A stretch of DNA of 64,000 nt from Actinomortierella ambigua (taxonomy: Eukaryota > Mortierellomycota > Mortierellomycetes > Mortierellales > Mortierellaceae): positions 31,581 to 95,580 of the forward strand of contig JAAAJB010000053.1 of assembly GCA_016098155.1 (NCBI GenBank), given 5' to 3'. This document shows positions 33,308 through 44,724 of this stretch, in pieces; the stretch's first letter is position 1, and every line of letters begins with the position of its first letter. Under the pieces are notes generated by a model, which was not told the DNA's origin, ran no database searches, and saw only the letters and a list, made by a program, of their open reading frames with translations. Made by a program: the position numbers and the translations under genes.

Positions 33308-35860
33308 ATGTGGACCTCACGAATGCCTCCGCGATGGAGGATCATCTCAAGAGAACTTCATCAGCACACCTTTGCACAAGAGCAGACATCACTAATCCTC
33401 TCATGCGCCCGAATCCGGAATCTCACTACCTGCCCTGGCCGTACCTCTGCTCTGTCAGCGACACAGGCGACTAAGGGGAGGCAATGGATTACAACCACCG
33501 GGTCGCCGCCCACCCGTGCTCAACCTCTCAGTGTCCCACACGCCCGGAGGCTATCATCCGCTGCTGCTTCCACAGTAGCCGTACATCCAACCGAGTCGCC
33601 TTCGCCGGAAAAGAGTCACCCTGTCATCACCCCAGAATACACCGTCTCTTTCGACACTCTTCAGAACATCGACCCACGGATATTGGAGACCGTCCAATCT
33701 GAATTTGGATTCGATCGTATGTCAAAGGTCCAACACCAGGTCCTGCGCAGGATGCCAACGCAGCGTGATCTGCTAGTTAAAGCCAAAACGGGCACGGGCA
33801 AAACTCTGGCATTCCTTGTCGCAGCGCTCGATTCGATCCAACGGGCCCATCAAATGACACACGGCGTCGGTAATACCAATGGTGGCGGTTCCGCTGCTGA
33901 ACTCCTCATGGACCGAGGTGGCATTCAGTGTCTAATCGTGGCTCCAACTCGAGAGCTGGCTCTTCAGATTGCGGACGAGGCCAGTCGGTTGCTGGGACCG
34001 CTAGGATATGGTGTGCAGTACCTTGTCGGAGGCGAGAGCAAAGGTCGGCAGCTGGATCGCATTGCCAAAGAGCCGGCCGACTTTGTGATTGCTACACCAG
34101 GACGTATCAATGATATGCTGGGAAACGCAGATTTTAAGGCCAAGATCCAATCCGCCAGAGTGGTAAGTGGATCGCATTGCCCTTCTCATTCATAGGATAG
34201 CACGTCTTTGATTCGCTAAAGAGCCCACCTCTCATGACTCTCAATGCATATCGCCCTCCTCACCTTTTTTTCTCTCGCTATCTGCAATAGCTTGTATTGG
34301 ACGAAGCAGACACGATTCTTCAGCTTGGTTTCCGTTCAGACCTGGACACAATCCTGGATGCACTACCCAAGGACCGCCAAACGATGCTCTTCTCGGCCAC
34401 TGTAGATCCCAAGCTGGAATCACTCTCGGCAGCAGCATTGAAACCCAACCCGATCACCATCGACACGGTGGGGGCCAACGACATTAACCTGCACCTGTCA
34501 ACTCACCAACGGTACTGTTTAGCACCCTACGAGGCACATCTAGCTCTCGTGCGACGGATCATCAACGATCACCTACTCGATGGTGGTGGAGGATTCCTTG
34601 ATTTTCAACTGGCACAGGATCAAGCCAAGTGGGAGAGCAAAAAGAAGAGCAAGAAGGCCGAACCACGGATGCCCAAAAACAAAAAGATCATGGTCTTCTT
34701 ACCCACAACACGCAGTGCCCAGATGTATGCCAAGTTCTTCGCCAGTCTGTCTCAGGGGCGTGAGCTGTCCGTCTTTGAGATCCATTCGGCCAAACACCAA
34801 AAGGAGCGAACGCTGACGAGCCGGAACTTTAAGCGGATCAAAACCCCTGCCGTCTTGTTCACCTCGGACGTGTCGGCCCGTGGTGTCGACTACCCGGGTG
34901 TCGATCTCGTCATCCAGGTCAGCGCCCCGCTCTCGTTTGATCACTATGTTCATCGGATTGGACGTACAGGTCGTGGATCGGCTGTCGACAAAAGAGCCAA
35001 AAATACCCCCGCGGGCGAGGGTATTCTAATTCTTGGATCCCTTGACGAGGGCTTTTTGACGATGCCTGGTGTCGAAAGTCTGGTTGGCAATGTACTCAAG
35101 CAAGAGGACAGATTCAGGGACTGGCAGAGTGTTGTCCTTGGAGAGAGTCTAGACCGTGGGTTTAAGAAGGCCCTCACTAAAATGGACGACAAGCTGGCGA
35201 AGAGCGCATACACGGCCTTTTTGGGATACAGTAAGTTTGTGCGAGGGAGGGAGGGAGGAAGAGAGCCTCGTCTTACAAAGTGCCATATGTGATGGAATGT
35301 AAATCAGGTTACTAGCTTCTAATCATTCTTCTCTTTTGGCGATAGATCTGACCATTGGCCCACGAATCGGAAACACTGATCGAGCCAAGATTTTGCAGGC
35401 AGCGGACCAGTATATCCGAGGCTTTGGCGTCGAGGAGCGACCAGCCGTGTCGATTAGCTTTCTTGAAAGGATGGGCTTCTTGAAACCGTCTTTGAGCGAC
35501 GCTGGTGATGTCGCCGAGGTGGAATTGGTCGATGGCTCGAAACGTATTGCTCAGTTTGAGGAGGACGAGGAGGACGAGAGTGAGCTGTGGCAAGAGGATA
35601 TGGTGCGAGAGGAGAGATCATTGACGCGCAAGGAGCGACAGGCAGTCATCGAGGAAAAGTACAACCTACCAGAGCTGTTTGAGAGCGAAAGGATGTTGGG
35701 CCAGCTGCATGAAAAAGACTGGGACGACTACATGGAGTTTAAGCCTGGCAAGGCGAAGATGATGGTCGAGAAGTTACACCACCCGCGGCGCCTGGGCCAG
35801 ATAGGCAATCGACCAAGTAAAAAGATGGACAAGATATTTAGCGACAACGACGGCTGGTAG
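33308..35860 (+). CDS. DEAD-box RNA helicase, Mss116-like, probably mitochondrial
   Basis: Exons 33308-34162, 34291-35230 and 35346-35860 (769 residues). The first 90 residues are rich in Arg, Ser and Thr and poor in acids, as in a mitochondrial presequence. All core motifs are present: MSKVQHQVL, AKTGTGKT (I), PTRELALQ (Ia), TPGR (Ib), LDEADT (II), FSATV (III), FTSDVSARGVDYPGV (V) and HRIGRTGRG (VI). Family members unwind RNA with ATP and help splicing or translation of organellar transcripts. A Lys-rich insertion sits between motifs III and IV (KWESKKKSKKAEPR). A C-terminal extension of about 200 residues is acidic and then basic. The start MWTSRMPPRWR gives the presequence. AATAAA follows the stop at about 35872. 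Organelle targeting is inference. Confidence 0.85.
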
Positions 35861-36017
35861 AAAGAACCATGAATAAATATCTAGTTGGCCGCCAATTTAA
35901 CCATCTCGAGTTCAGACATACAAAAGATTTTCAGGCACTGTACAACCCAATTTTCCTCTTCTCGCTCTTTCACAACTGTATTTTCCCCTCCTCTCTTTCC
36001 CTCACCAGGACAACAGC

Positions 36018-37462
36018 ATGAGTGACATCTCTCCTTTGCCAGACAGTGGAAAGCCCATGTCCTACCTTCCAGTTCAATCACTCATGTATGAATGGACGAG
36101 GAATGTCGACGATGAACTGAAGAAAGACCTTATGCGATTCTTCCATTCGCCGCAATTCCTGGACCGTCCCAATATCTTCTTCAAAGGTAGGAAAAGCTGC
36201 ACAGTGTTGTCGAGCGAAGAAAAAAAAAGGTTCCCTCAACCAGCCTTCTTCACGACAGCTATTGGATAGCAAGAGTACCGTGTCGGACCGGTGGAAGAGG
36301 GTGGGAAACGAGAGAGGCGCAGTACAGCTCACCAGTTGGACCTGCCTCCGAATGTTCTCACTGCCCAAATTGATATCCTCACTAGGGCAAGACCCAGGCT
36401 CCAGCAAGTGGTCCATCCTCATGGCTGCCTCGGCACTGGACGAGTCAAGGCAGATACTCCTTCAGATTTTCGGGGATCGCCACACGTCCATCATCAGCCT
36501 CCACCCTAACCAAGTACCATATGTTCACATCGAGCCTACACCACGCATGGACACACCGCAAGTCTATGATCGGTTGAACAAAGAGCTTATCAAGAAGAAC
36601 AAGCTTGAAAAGTCGCGTCAACGTGTCCGATCGTGGCAATCCAACCTGAACCGTGCCACGATGATGGTGCTGAGGTCTTCGGGGGCCAAGCAATTGATAG
36701 CGGAGGCGAGGTGGAACACGCCTCCCCCAGCCTACTCGGCCGACACTCCATCTATCAATCTCAATCAGCTTCCATCACCAACAGACCCCTCAGCCCTCAA
36801 TGGCTACTGGTTCATTGCAGTTGACATTGAATCGTTTGAGTTTGACCACACCAAGGTGCTTGAGATTGGCTGGTCAATCTTCGACTCTAGCCGATGTCTC
36901 TTCGTGGACAAGCATTATGCGGTATCAAACTACAGCCACCTACATAATGGCAAGTATGTGGCGGATCGTCGCGACTGCTTCTTGTTTGGCAAGACAGCCT
37001 GGGCTTCCTTGAACGATTGCATCCGCGAGATCCAGGAGGATTTGAATCGAGGTGCTCGCCTTTCGACAGACAACCAGTGTGTTTTCATTGCACACGACGT
37101 GGCCAGTGATGAAAAGTACCTGCGCCAATTAGGCGTCAAGTTCCCGGAGACTATGGTCAAGTTTGATACTATCGAGCTCAACGGCGCACGTCTTCGCGAG
37201 GACAAGAAGACTGGTCTCGGCAAAGTACTTGACGAAGTCGGAATTGAAAACTACAGTCTTCACAACGCAGGTATGCTGTGATCGAGAAAGAGAATTTGCC
37301 ATCTATCCATTCAAAATTGTGTGTCATTCACTAACTGCCTTGCCCCCCCCTCTACCTCCTTCACCATCGTTAGGAAATGATGCACATTACACGCTAGCGC
37401 TTTTCCTCTGGCTTGTACAGAACAATGCACGAACAATCGCGGAAACACCCAAAGACAAGTAG
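36018..37462 (+). CDS. Gfd2/YDR514C-like protein with DEDD exonuclease fold; apparent frame break
   Basis: The C-terminal 200 residues resemble the Gfd2/YDR514C domain, an RNase H/DEDDh exonuclease fold: WFIAVDIESFEFDHTKVLEI carries the D-x-E of ExoI, FIAHDVASDEKYLRQLG matches ExoII, and the last exon supplies NAG-NDAHYTLALFLW with the ExoIII H-x4-D-like region. Yeast Gfd2 is linked to mRNA export through Dbp5. Exons: 36018-36186; a middle exon from about 36274 to 37270; 37374-37462. The middle exon reads cleanly in one frame up to about 36407 (LDLPPNVLTAQIDILTRARP) and in another from about 36424 (MAASALDESRQILLQIFG). One base too many, or a 46-nt intron, would explain it. The acceptor at 36273 (CAAG) is weak. 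Total about 418 residues. Confidence 0.65.
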
Positions 37463-37602
37463 ATGGCGGTGTACATTCCTCTACTGGATCAATCTGCAAA
37501 ACTGCTATTCCTCTATTATTTTTTCTCTCATGTTTCTATCACTCTACATATTCGACAATGGACATTGGAATAAAGCCAGATGCAGGGGTGTTGATTTTCA
37601 CA

Positions 37603-38924
37603 CTAGCAAGAAGAAAGCTGATCGATCCACTCTCCGACCAGAGCGCCCATGGCCTCGCCGTGACCGATGACAAAGGCATGCTTCATGCCCTGACTGCAAA
37701 GATGAGACTTGACCTGAGGGAACCGATCGCGCATGTCGTAATAGTGTTCGATAGGGCTCCATTCGTCGGTCTTGCCATAGTAAAAGACAAACTTGTGCCC
37801 ATGCTGTTGCACCAGGTCTTCATCCAGTTCCCGGATCGCCTCCATCTCTTGGCCTGCCAGGAAGAGACAGTTCTTCACCACATGGCCATGCAGCAGGTCT
37901 CGCGCAGTTATCTGCGCCATCTCTGGGTCCTGGCCCGTGGCCAGACGCACGACCGCCTTCAGGACTGGAGGCGCCGAGAAGACGAACCGAAGGGTCGACA
38001 CGACTCCTGCGATCATGGAAGAATTGGTTGGTTTGAACATGTTCTATAAACAAAAAAGGAAAGGAGTGTGAGCCATGATGACGATATGTGTCTCCATGCA
38101 GAATATGTGCCCTGTTTCAAGGCAAAGAGATGAAGTAAGTAACCTTGAGGTTTTGTCCGTTAGGGGTATCCAAGATGTGGTGCACCGTAGGGAAGAGGCC
38201 AAAAATGCGCTCGATCTGATGGTTGGGGCGAGCCTTGAGCACTTGTAAGGACAACCAGGCCCCCATAGAGTGTCCAGCAACCACGAAGCGGGTGTTGGAA
38301 GGGTACCGCTCGCGAAGGGCATCAAAGATGGCAATCTTATTGTCGACCTGCTCCTGAAGTGTGTAAAGACGCGAGGGATCCTTGACGTGCGGGCCTGAGG
38401 TATGTCCGAGATGAGATGCTGGATTGAGGAGGAGATAGAGAGAGGGAGAGAAATTAGAGGGCAGGAACAAAACAGGGAGGAGAGATCGTGAGGGCAACAC
38501 AAAGTTTTGAAAAAAGACTTGCCACCAAAGATATCGATCGTGCCCTGGCAGGTATCATGCACGGTCTGCAGGAACGGGATGTAGTAGTCGATCAAGCCAG
38601 GGTTGCCTAAGAGTTGAGTGGTTTCTGCATGTTTAGCCCCCTACCAGCCATGATCCCTGATCTTGTTTCGTTTTGTTGTCAATTGGATCACATTGTACCT
38701 GGGAGCATAAAGAGTACCGTGCGAGGCTGCTGTTGCAACCCGGGCTCGCTACCCGGTCCTTGTTTGTTACCGTCCTTTGCTGGCCACCAGAGAGTCATAA
38801 CATTTTCACCTTGGACATTCCAGATTGTGCGCAGGGGCCCTTTGAAGAGGCCTGCTGCAGGAGACCCTGAGGTTGAGACCTCGGTCGAGGCTGATGCAGT
38901 CGATGTAGACGAATGAATGCTCAT
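37603..38924 (-). CDS. LDAH: Lipid-droplet-associated alpha/beta hydrolase (LDAH type)
   Basis: Minus-strand exons 38924-38699, 38606-38523 (or -38526), 38418-38144 and 38043-37603 (341 residues). LDAH hallmarks: LPGNPGLIDYYIPFLQ with the oxyanion-forming GNPG, IDIFG followed by ASHLGH, the nucleophile elbow VAGHSMGAWLSLQVL, KFVFYYGKTDEWSP carrying the acid Asp, and MKHAFVIGHGEAMG with the His. Animal LDAH sits on lipid droplets and affects sterol or triglyceride turnover; that fits an oleaginous fungus but the substrate is not settled. The exon 2 donor is either a GC site (GGTG|GCAAGT) or a weak GT three bases earlier. Both keep the frame and differ by one Gly. The exon 3 donor GTTACT is also weak. 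It is divergent to the 5-phosphatase gene. Confidence 0.85.
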
Positions 38925-39300
38925 GGTGTTGAGTGTTGTGCGTCTATTGTACAAAGTTGAGAGGAGAGGGGAAAGGGGCGCACGGGAACGGGCAAGAATG
39001 GGAGAGTGATAGGGTCGTCTGACCAGTAGTGAAAGGGGCAGAAGAAGAATGGACGAGGAATGTCGTTTGGCAGCGAGCATGCAATTGGGAAAGAATGGGA
39101 TTCCGAAACCAAAGCAGTTAGACTTTTTTCTCTCTCTCTTCCTCTCTTCCTCTCTCTTTCTCTCCTCTCTCTCATACACCTTGAAACCCAGTTTACCCCA
39201 CCACCTCCTGCTACCTCTGTTTTCTTTTTCTTCCTTGGCAGCCTCCACATACTTTTGTTTTCCTCCATTGTTGATGACTAAGTGCCATTAGCCAGCATTG
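38925..39300. other. Shared divergent promoter of LDAH and 5-phosphatase genes
   Basis: A 376-nt region between two divergent ATGs. A strong CT-rich stretch at 39125-39180 marks the leader of the plus-strand gene. No gene is seen. Confidence 0.55.
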
Positions 39301-42300
39301 ATGGATGGATGGACTTCGTCGCTCTCCAGTTGGCTCCTCCCCTCTTCTTCGACTGCCGACCCGAGCCCCGAACATGAGGGCGCCAAGGAGGGTGCCGAGA
39401 CAAATACAGGCGGGGAAGAGCACCACACCGATCAACCATTATCCTACAGTGCTGCTCCCATTGACTCAACCGAAGAGCGGACTTTTGAGCACGCGGTGAC
39501 ATCTGCCACGATGCTGCACGAGCCACGCTCTGCTACGGCTGGTACTAGTGGTGCTGCCACTGTTGACATCACAGACTCGAAAAGTGAATCTGCAACTATA
39601 GAAAATGGACTAGAACACCCAAACGGGCTCCATGGGGCCAATGATGATGGCGATCAGAATGGTGGTCCCGACAGAGGTGTGCATACTGAGGCTATGGCAT
39701 TGCCCAGTTTGACCAACATACAGGCGCCAAGAGAGTCCACTGTTTTCAACGTGCCGCCTTCCTCTCCCGACCTCTCTGGCTCCACAGCATCCAACCTGGA
39801 AACGAATGTCAGTCACGTTGCCACCAATAGTTCTGTCTCCGCTACCAATGATCTTACTGCCGACTCTCAACCAAAGACAGCGGCGGACACAACCACCAGG
39901 ACAGAACAACCCTTTAGATTTGGCATGCGTGCTCTGACCCAAGCTCTCATCGCAGCTTTCGACCACAGCAGGTATCGAAGGACACAGGGGGTTTCTTCTG
40001 GTGCTGACCAGTCACTCCAAGACGACCTCGTTGATCAGAGCAAGGGTTCAGAAGCGGGAGCATCGACCGCAGAGCCACAGCCATTGAAAATGCCGCCGCC
40101 TAAACGACCGACCGAGTCCCGAACGCGGCTCAAGGTGTTTGTGGGGACGTGGAACATGATGGGCCAGGTGCCTGACCACCGCTTTGGGCTCGACGGCTTT
40201 CTGGAGACAAGCAGCGTGGACCTACTGTCAACTGAACCACTGCCTCGATCTCCCTCGGCCCACCACGACCATCACAACCACCATGACCACATCCACTCTC
40301 AAGCTATCCACCCCCTTGACGCTGTGTACCCTCACACCAGTAGTGACACCCCTCGTTCAACCGAGCAAAGTGTGAACACAGCCACCTCTCCCTCTTCCAC
40401 TCAGCATGCAACCACTCCAACCCCTGCCCCTGAATCTTCAGGTCACGTCCCAACTGCCCCTTTATCTCATCAGCATCATCCACCTCAGTCCTCTTCGATA
40501 CCCCCCACGGGATCTGCTACACCTGGCCTACAGCCAGCACCTCGAGTCCGTCACTTGCACCAACACCACCCCGCGCGCGACAGTGGATACCTACAAGTGG
40601 ATCCCGAGTCGACCAATGGCGCCTTTCAGGACCCCTTCCTCGAGATGCACGCCGGTGCTCCTTACCATCTTATTGCCATCAACACACAAGAGTGCGAACG
40701 GGAGATCCGTGAGGCGGTCCTGTTCCCTTCCAAGGTGATATGGGAGCGCCAGATCCAGCTCGCCCTAGGCCCAGACTATGTCATGCTCCGCTCTGAGACC
40801 ATGGCGGCCTTGCACCTTGCAATCTTTATCTGGAAGCCCATCCAGCACTTGGTGACAGGTAAGAATAACATGTGCAAACAAGAGTGTCCGCTTCAAACCA
40901 AGAGGGGGAGCCGCTGCCGCCCATGGCTAACATTATGGCTAACATTACTATTTCTCCCTTTCCCCCCTCCCCCATTCTTCATTTGCGCATATTCTATTCT
41001 TGCTTGACGGGACGGGGCTCCAATTCTAGCTGTCGACTCGTCTGTCGTTGCAACCGGCATGGGTGGAATCATTGGCAACAAAGGTGCTGTCGCTGTGGCC
41101 GTATATCTTGGGGATATGTCATTCTTGTTTGTGAATGCTCACCTGACAGGTAAATTGTCGCTCTCTCATGATACCATCACACACAACAAATCATTTTTGT
41201 TTTGGGAATCTCGTGGATAGTACCAGGGAAAATACTCTCGAGTATCCGAAATTAAGGGATGAAATCCTCTCGTTCCCCTGTGAATATAGCCCACCAGAGT
41301 CAGGTCCAGGCAAGAAACAGCGACTACAAAAGGATCATTCAGGAGCTAAGCTTGAACGAGGCTCCCAAGACAGCACCCCGGCGATGGTATCTACAAGGCG
41401 ACATGCAGCTCCGGCGGTCATACTATCCGACCAAGCCCACGTTGCCTCAAAAGACAACCCCAGATGCTGGAGCCGTCAGAAATGGCATTGAAAACAACAG
41501 CAGCAGCAATAGTAGTACCGATACCAAGGGGAAGAAGCCTAAAGATAAGAGTAAGCTCAGGAAGAGCAGCGGTCTGTTGGCCAGATGGAGTCATTCAAAC
41601 CTACTCGACAACAATAGCGAGGATCCTGTCAATTCAGATGGAGACGGAGCGGTCAACGGAGTAGGAGCAGCAGACGAAAGCAAGAAGAAGCAGACTGGCA
41701 CAGCATCTACAGACAATCTGGATGAGAAGCAGAGAGATATCACCCAGCAGTTTGACTATACATTCTGGGCAGGTGATCTCAACTATCGTGTCGACATGAC
41801 GCGACAAGAGGCCGATGCCTATCTAGCAAAGGATGATATCGAGGTGAGAATGGAATGGATAAACGCTCCTTTCGTAGAAGGAGAGTAGCGAGTGAGAGGA
41901 TCAGCCACTAACCTGCTCTTCGCTCGCTCTATGTACAATAGGCCCTTCTTGCTCACGACCAATTAAGCAGAGAGAAGGCGGCAGGCAACGTGTTTGTAGG
42001 ATTCAAGGAGGCACCCATCACATTCCGTCCAAGCTACAAGTTTGACCCGATACCAATCGAAGAGATTCTGGCTCGAGAAAAAGCGGTTCGACGCTGTCGA
42101 TCGATGCCAATCGAATTAGCAGCTACTTTTCGAACGCAGGCGCCTGTCCGGAGCAGTACTGACAGCAAACGCCACCGCGGCCATCTTCCATGGCGGAATG
42201 AGGATGTACAGCCTGTGAACGATATCAACACAGCCAATCATCAGCATCCACAACAATCACACCTGGCTTCGCCCATGACGGAAAGCGCTCATGCTCCAGA

Positions 42301-44593
42301 GCCATCCAAGGTCAACCCTTCGACGGACAGCCAACCCAGGGAGCCCCCATCTAGCGCAGCCACACAACCGCTCACAGAGCCCCCTAGCGTCGACGCTACT
42401 GAAGCACCAGCTTTGTCAGGAGATCGCGAGGAAGTGAAGGTTCGAAAGCCCAGTCATCAGCGGACTTCCTCCAAGGTGTCGTTGATGCAGAAGGCAGCTA
42501 AAACATTGCGGCGACGACAGTCAGTGACAGAAGATGCGCACTTGCAATCAGATCAAGACATTGACCTAGCCGATGGCACCAGGCCAACGGCAAGCCAGCA
42601 GAGTCTAGATCAGGACCAGCCGCAGAAACAGGGCGACTCGAGACGGGGGAGCGATAGTTCGAAGCGCAGAAAATCCAAGTCGTCATCGCGCTCGTCCTCT
42701 ACGCAAACGGGCAGCCATCCTCAACCCGCTCAGGATCCACTGCCTCAACGGAGAAGATTTGGATACCACCGCCTTTTCCGGCGACGCAATCGACGGCGGT
42801 CCACCGAGATTCTGGAGCGCGGATGTATGAGCGAGGATGAGTACATGGAAGACACATACGATGAGAGGGCAGCCATGGACGACAGCAGCAGTAACAGTAG
42901 TCAACAGGAGCGCCTTCGCAGCAGAGTGCTTAGCTTTCAGGAGCACCAAGCAATTATCCAGAGCGATACGGCCTCTGAAGTGGTGGCGCCCTTTGCCTAC
43001 GCAGCACCGACCTCACCTGCTCGCACGGAGACGCCGTCTCCAGTTCCAAGCGATGCGGCGATGGCCACTGCCACTCTCCCTACGCAAGTCCAAGACAATG
43101 TGGCTTTACCTGCTGCTACTTCAACACCTCCACTACACTCCCTACCATCCCCTATCACCGCTTACAGCCCACTCTCCCTTCGACGACGTAGCCGCCTTAC
43201 GCTGCGACGGCTAAGACGGCACCACTCTCATTGGGACGATGGCAACAACAACAACAACAACGATGACGACGACTCTAGCAGCCATGATGAGGGCTTTGTG
43301 GATGCGACCGACAAACATCGGCCAGCACGGCTTGACGCTGAGCAAGAGGCTTGGCGCCGAGCGCTGCGGCAGAGCCTCCAACCGTTGGTCCGGTACGACA
43401 CCAGTGCGAAACAACGTGTGCCCTCATGGACGGACCGCATCCTGTGGAAGTACTGTGGTGGTGACTTTTACTGGCCGGCATTGGTGGGTGATGACACGCG
43501 CGCAGGACCTGGACTGGCGGCTTCGTCCCTGGTGCCTCCGGGTAGTGGTGGGCTGTTGCGACGCTATTCAAGCCGTAGAGGAGGACGGGGAGGAGGAGGA
43601 GGAGGAGGAACCCGAGGTGGTGGTGGTTCAGCTATGGCTAGGATGCGATGGAACTTGGTTCGGAGTAAGATGCTGCCGCCGTCACGGACGGCACAAGGCG
43701 AGGGCGCCATTCTAGAGTCGGGTATCGATGGTCCGACACACCATCTCAAGCCAGCAGCTGCAGCCACCAGCTCTTCCACCTTGTCGCAAGGTGTTCGTTC
43801 CGAACCTGTATCGAGGTCCATGAGCGTGTGGCAGGGAGGTGGTGATGGATCCAAAGCCGGCGGTGGCGGTGGCCAACCTCGTCCCACGAGCACGATTCAA
43901 CGGTCCAAGACAAGTGTTAGTGGCATCACGTTGCTGGAGACGCTGCGCCGCGAGCTTTCCACGGCGCGATTCAAGGCCCGCATGAAGCATCTGCGAGAGA
44001 AACAAGATGATGTCGGCGGCGCTGGTGGTACTGGTGTTGGTGGTGCTTCTTCTTCCCCATTGTCGTCGCCTCTCGAGACAACCTCCACGGCGCCACAAGA
44101 ACCGCCCCCACTCCCGTTCCCGTGGCTCTCCGAAGACGACATGGACCCGGCTGCAGTCCTGGTCAAGGAGTACACGGCCCGGCACGACGTCGGTTTGTTC
44201 TCGGACCATCGCCCCGTCACCGGTGTCTTTGCCGTCCGCTTCGACTGGGCGGCGGCGACGGGCCTGACCACGACGGGCATGGAAGGTCCCGTTCGCCTCC
44301 GAAAACACCCACACCATCATCACCCACACCAGCACCAGCACTTACAACAACAACAACAGCAGCAACAGCAACACCACCATCACCATCACTACCTTCATCG
44401 CCACCATCATCTGCATCAACATAAAAGTGGTAGCAGTGGGCACGGAACTGCCAGGCGGCAAAGTATAAGCCCTGACCATGGTGGCACGGCCATCCATCGC
44501 AAGCGACCAGGGCGACGGATCATCGTTGGCGGCGGCGCAGGGGATCGCTGGCGGCCGCTGGAGAAGGTTCTGGGTGCTGCATTTGCCAAATAA
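39301..44593 (+). CDS. Inositol polyphosphate 5-phosphatase with an interrupted catalytic domain
   Basis: Exons 39301-40858, 41030-41149, 41290-41843 and 41942-44593 (1627 residues). The IPPc domain starts near residue 275. Motifs in order: LKVFVGTWNMMGQVPD, IAINTQECEREI, GMGGIIGNKGAVAVAV, FLFVNAHLTAHQSQVQARN, the signature FWAGDLNYRVDM, FKEAPITFRPSYKFD, PSWTDRILWKY, and SDHRPVTGVFAV. Mg-dependent removal of the 5-phosphate from PI(4,5)P2 or inositol phosphates is expected, at membranes. Large low-complexity insertions split the domain: about 150 residues after WNM, about 450 before PSWTDR and about 250 before SDHRPV. The C-terminus is extremely His/Gln-rich. There is no Sac1 domain, so this is not a full synaptojanin. 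Converges on PDS5 with 131 nt between stops. Confidence 0.88.
44344..44422 (+). repeat. CAA/CAG/CAC-rich run encoding Gln and His tracts
   Basis: CA-rich codon repeats in the last 90 codons of the 5-phosphatase gene, coding alternating Gln and His homopolymers. Confidence 0.8.
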
Positions 44594-44724
44594 GCCATTT
44601 GTTTAATAATAACGTCAGCTATAGATTTTCTTTAATAGCATTTGGAGGTGGGAAAAGGAGATTCTTCTTCGCTGTTATGCTATCATTGTCTCTGCTTATT
44701 TTTTTTATGGTTTCCCCCCAGCTG

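Noticed and set aside
33292..33474. Short open frame overlapping the DEAD-box start
   Set aside because: It runs in another frame over the presequence-coding region and has no features; the helicase frame continues through all motifs.
36408..36453. 46-nt intron in the Gfd2-like gene
   Set aside because: It would fix the frame, but it is about half the smallest other intron modelled here and lacks a pyrimidine tract. A base error is more likely, so it is kept only as an alternative.
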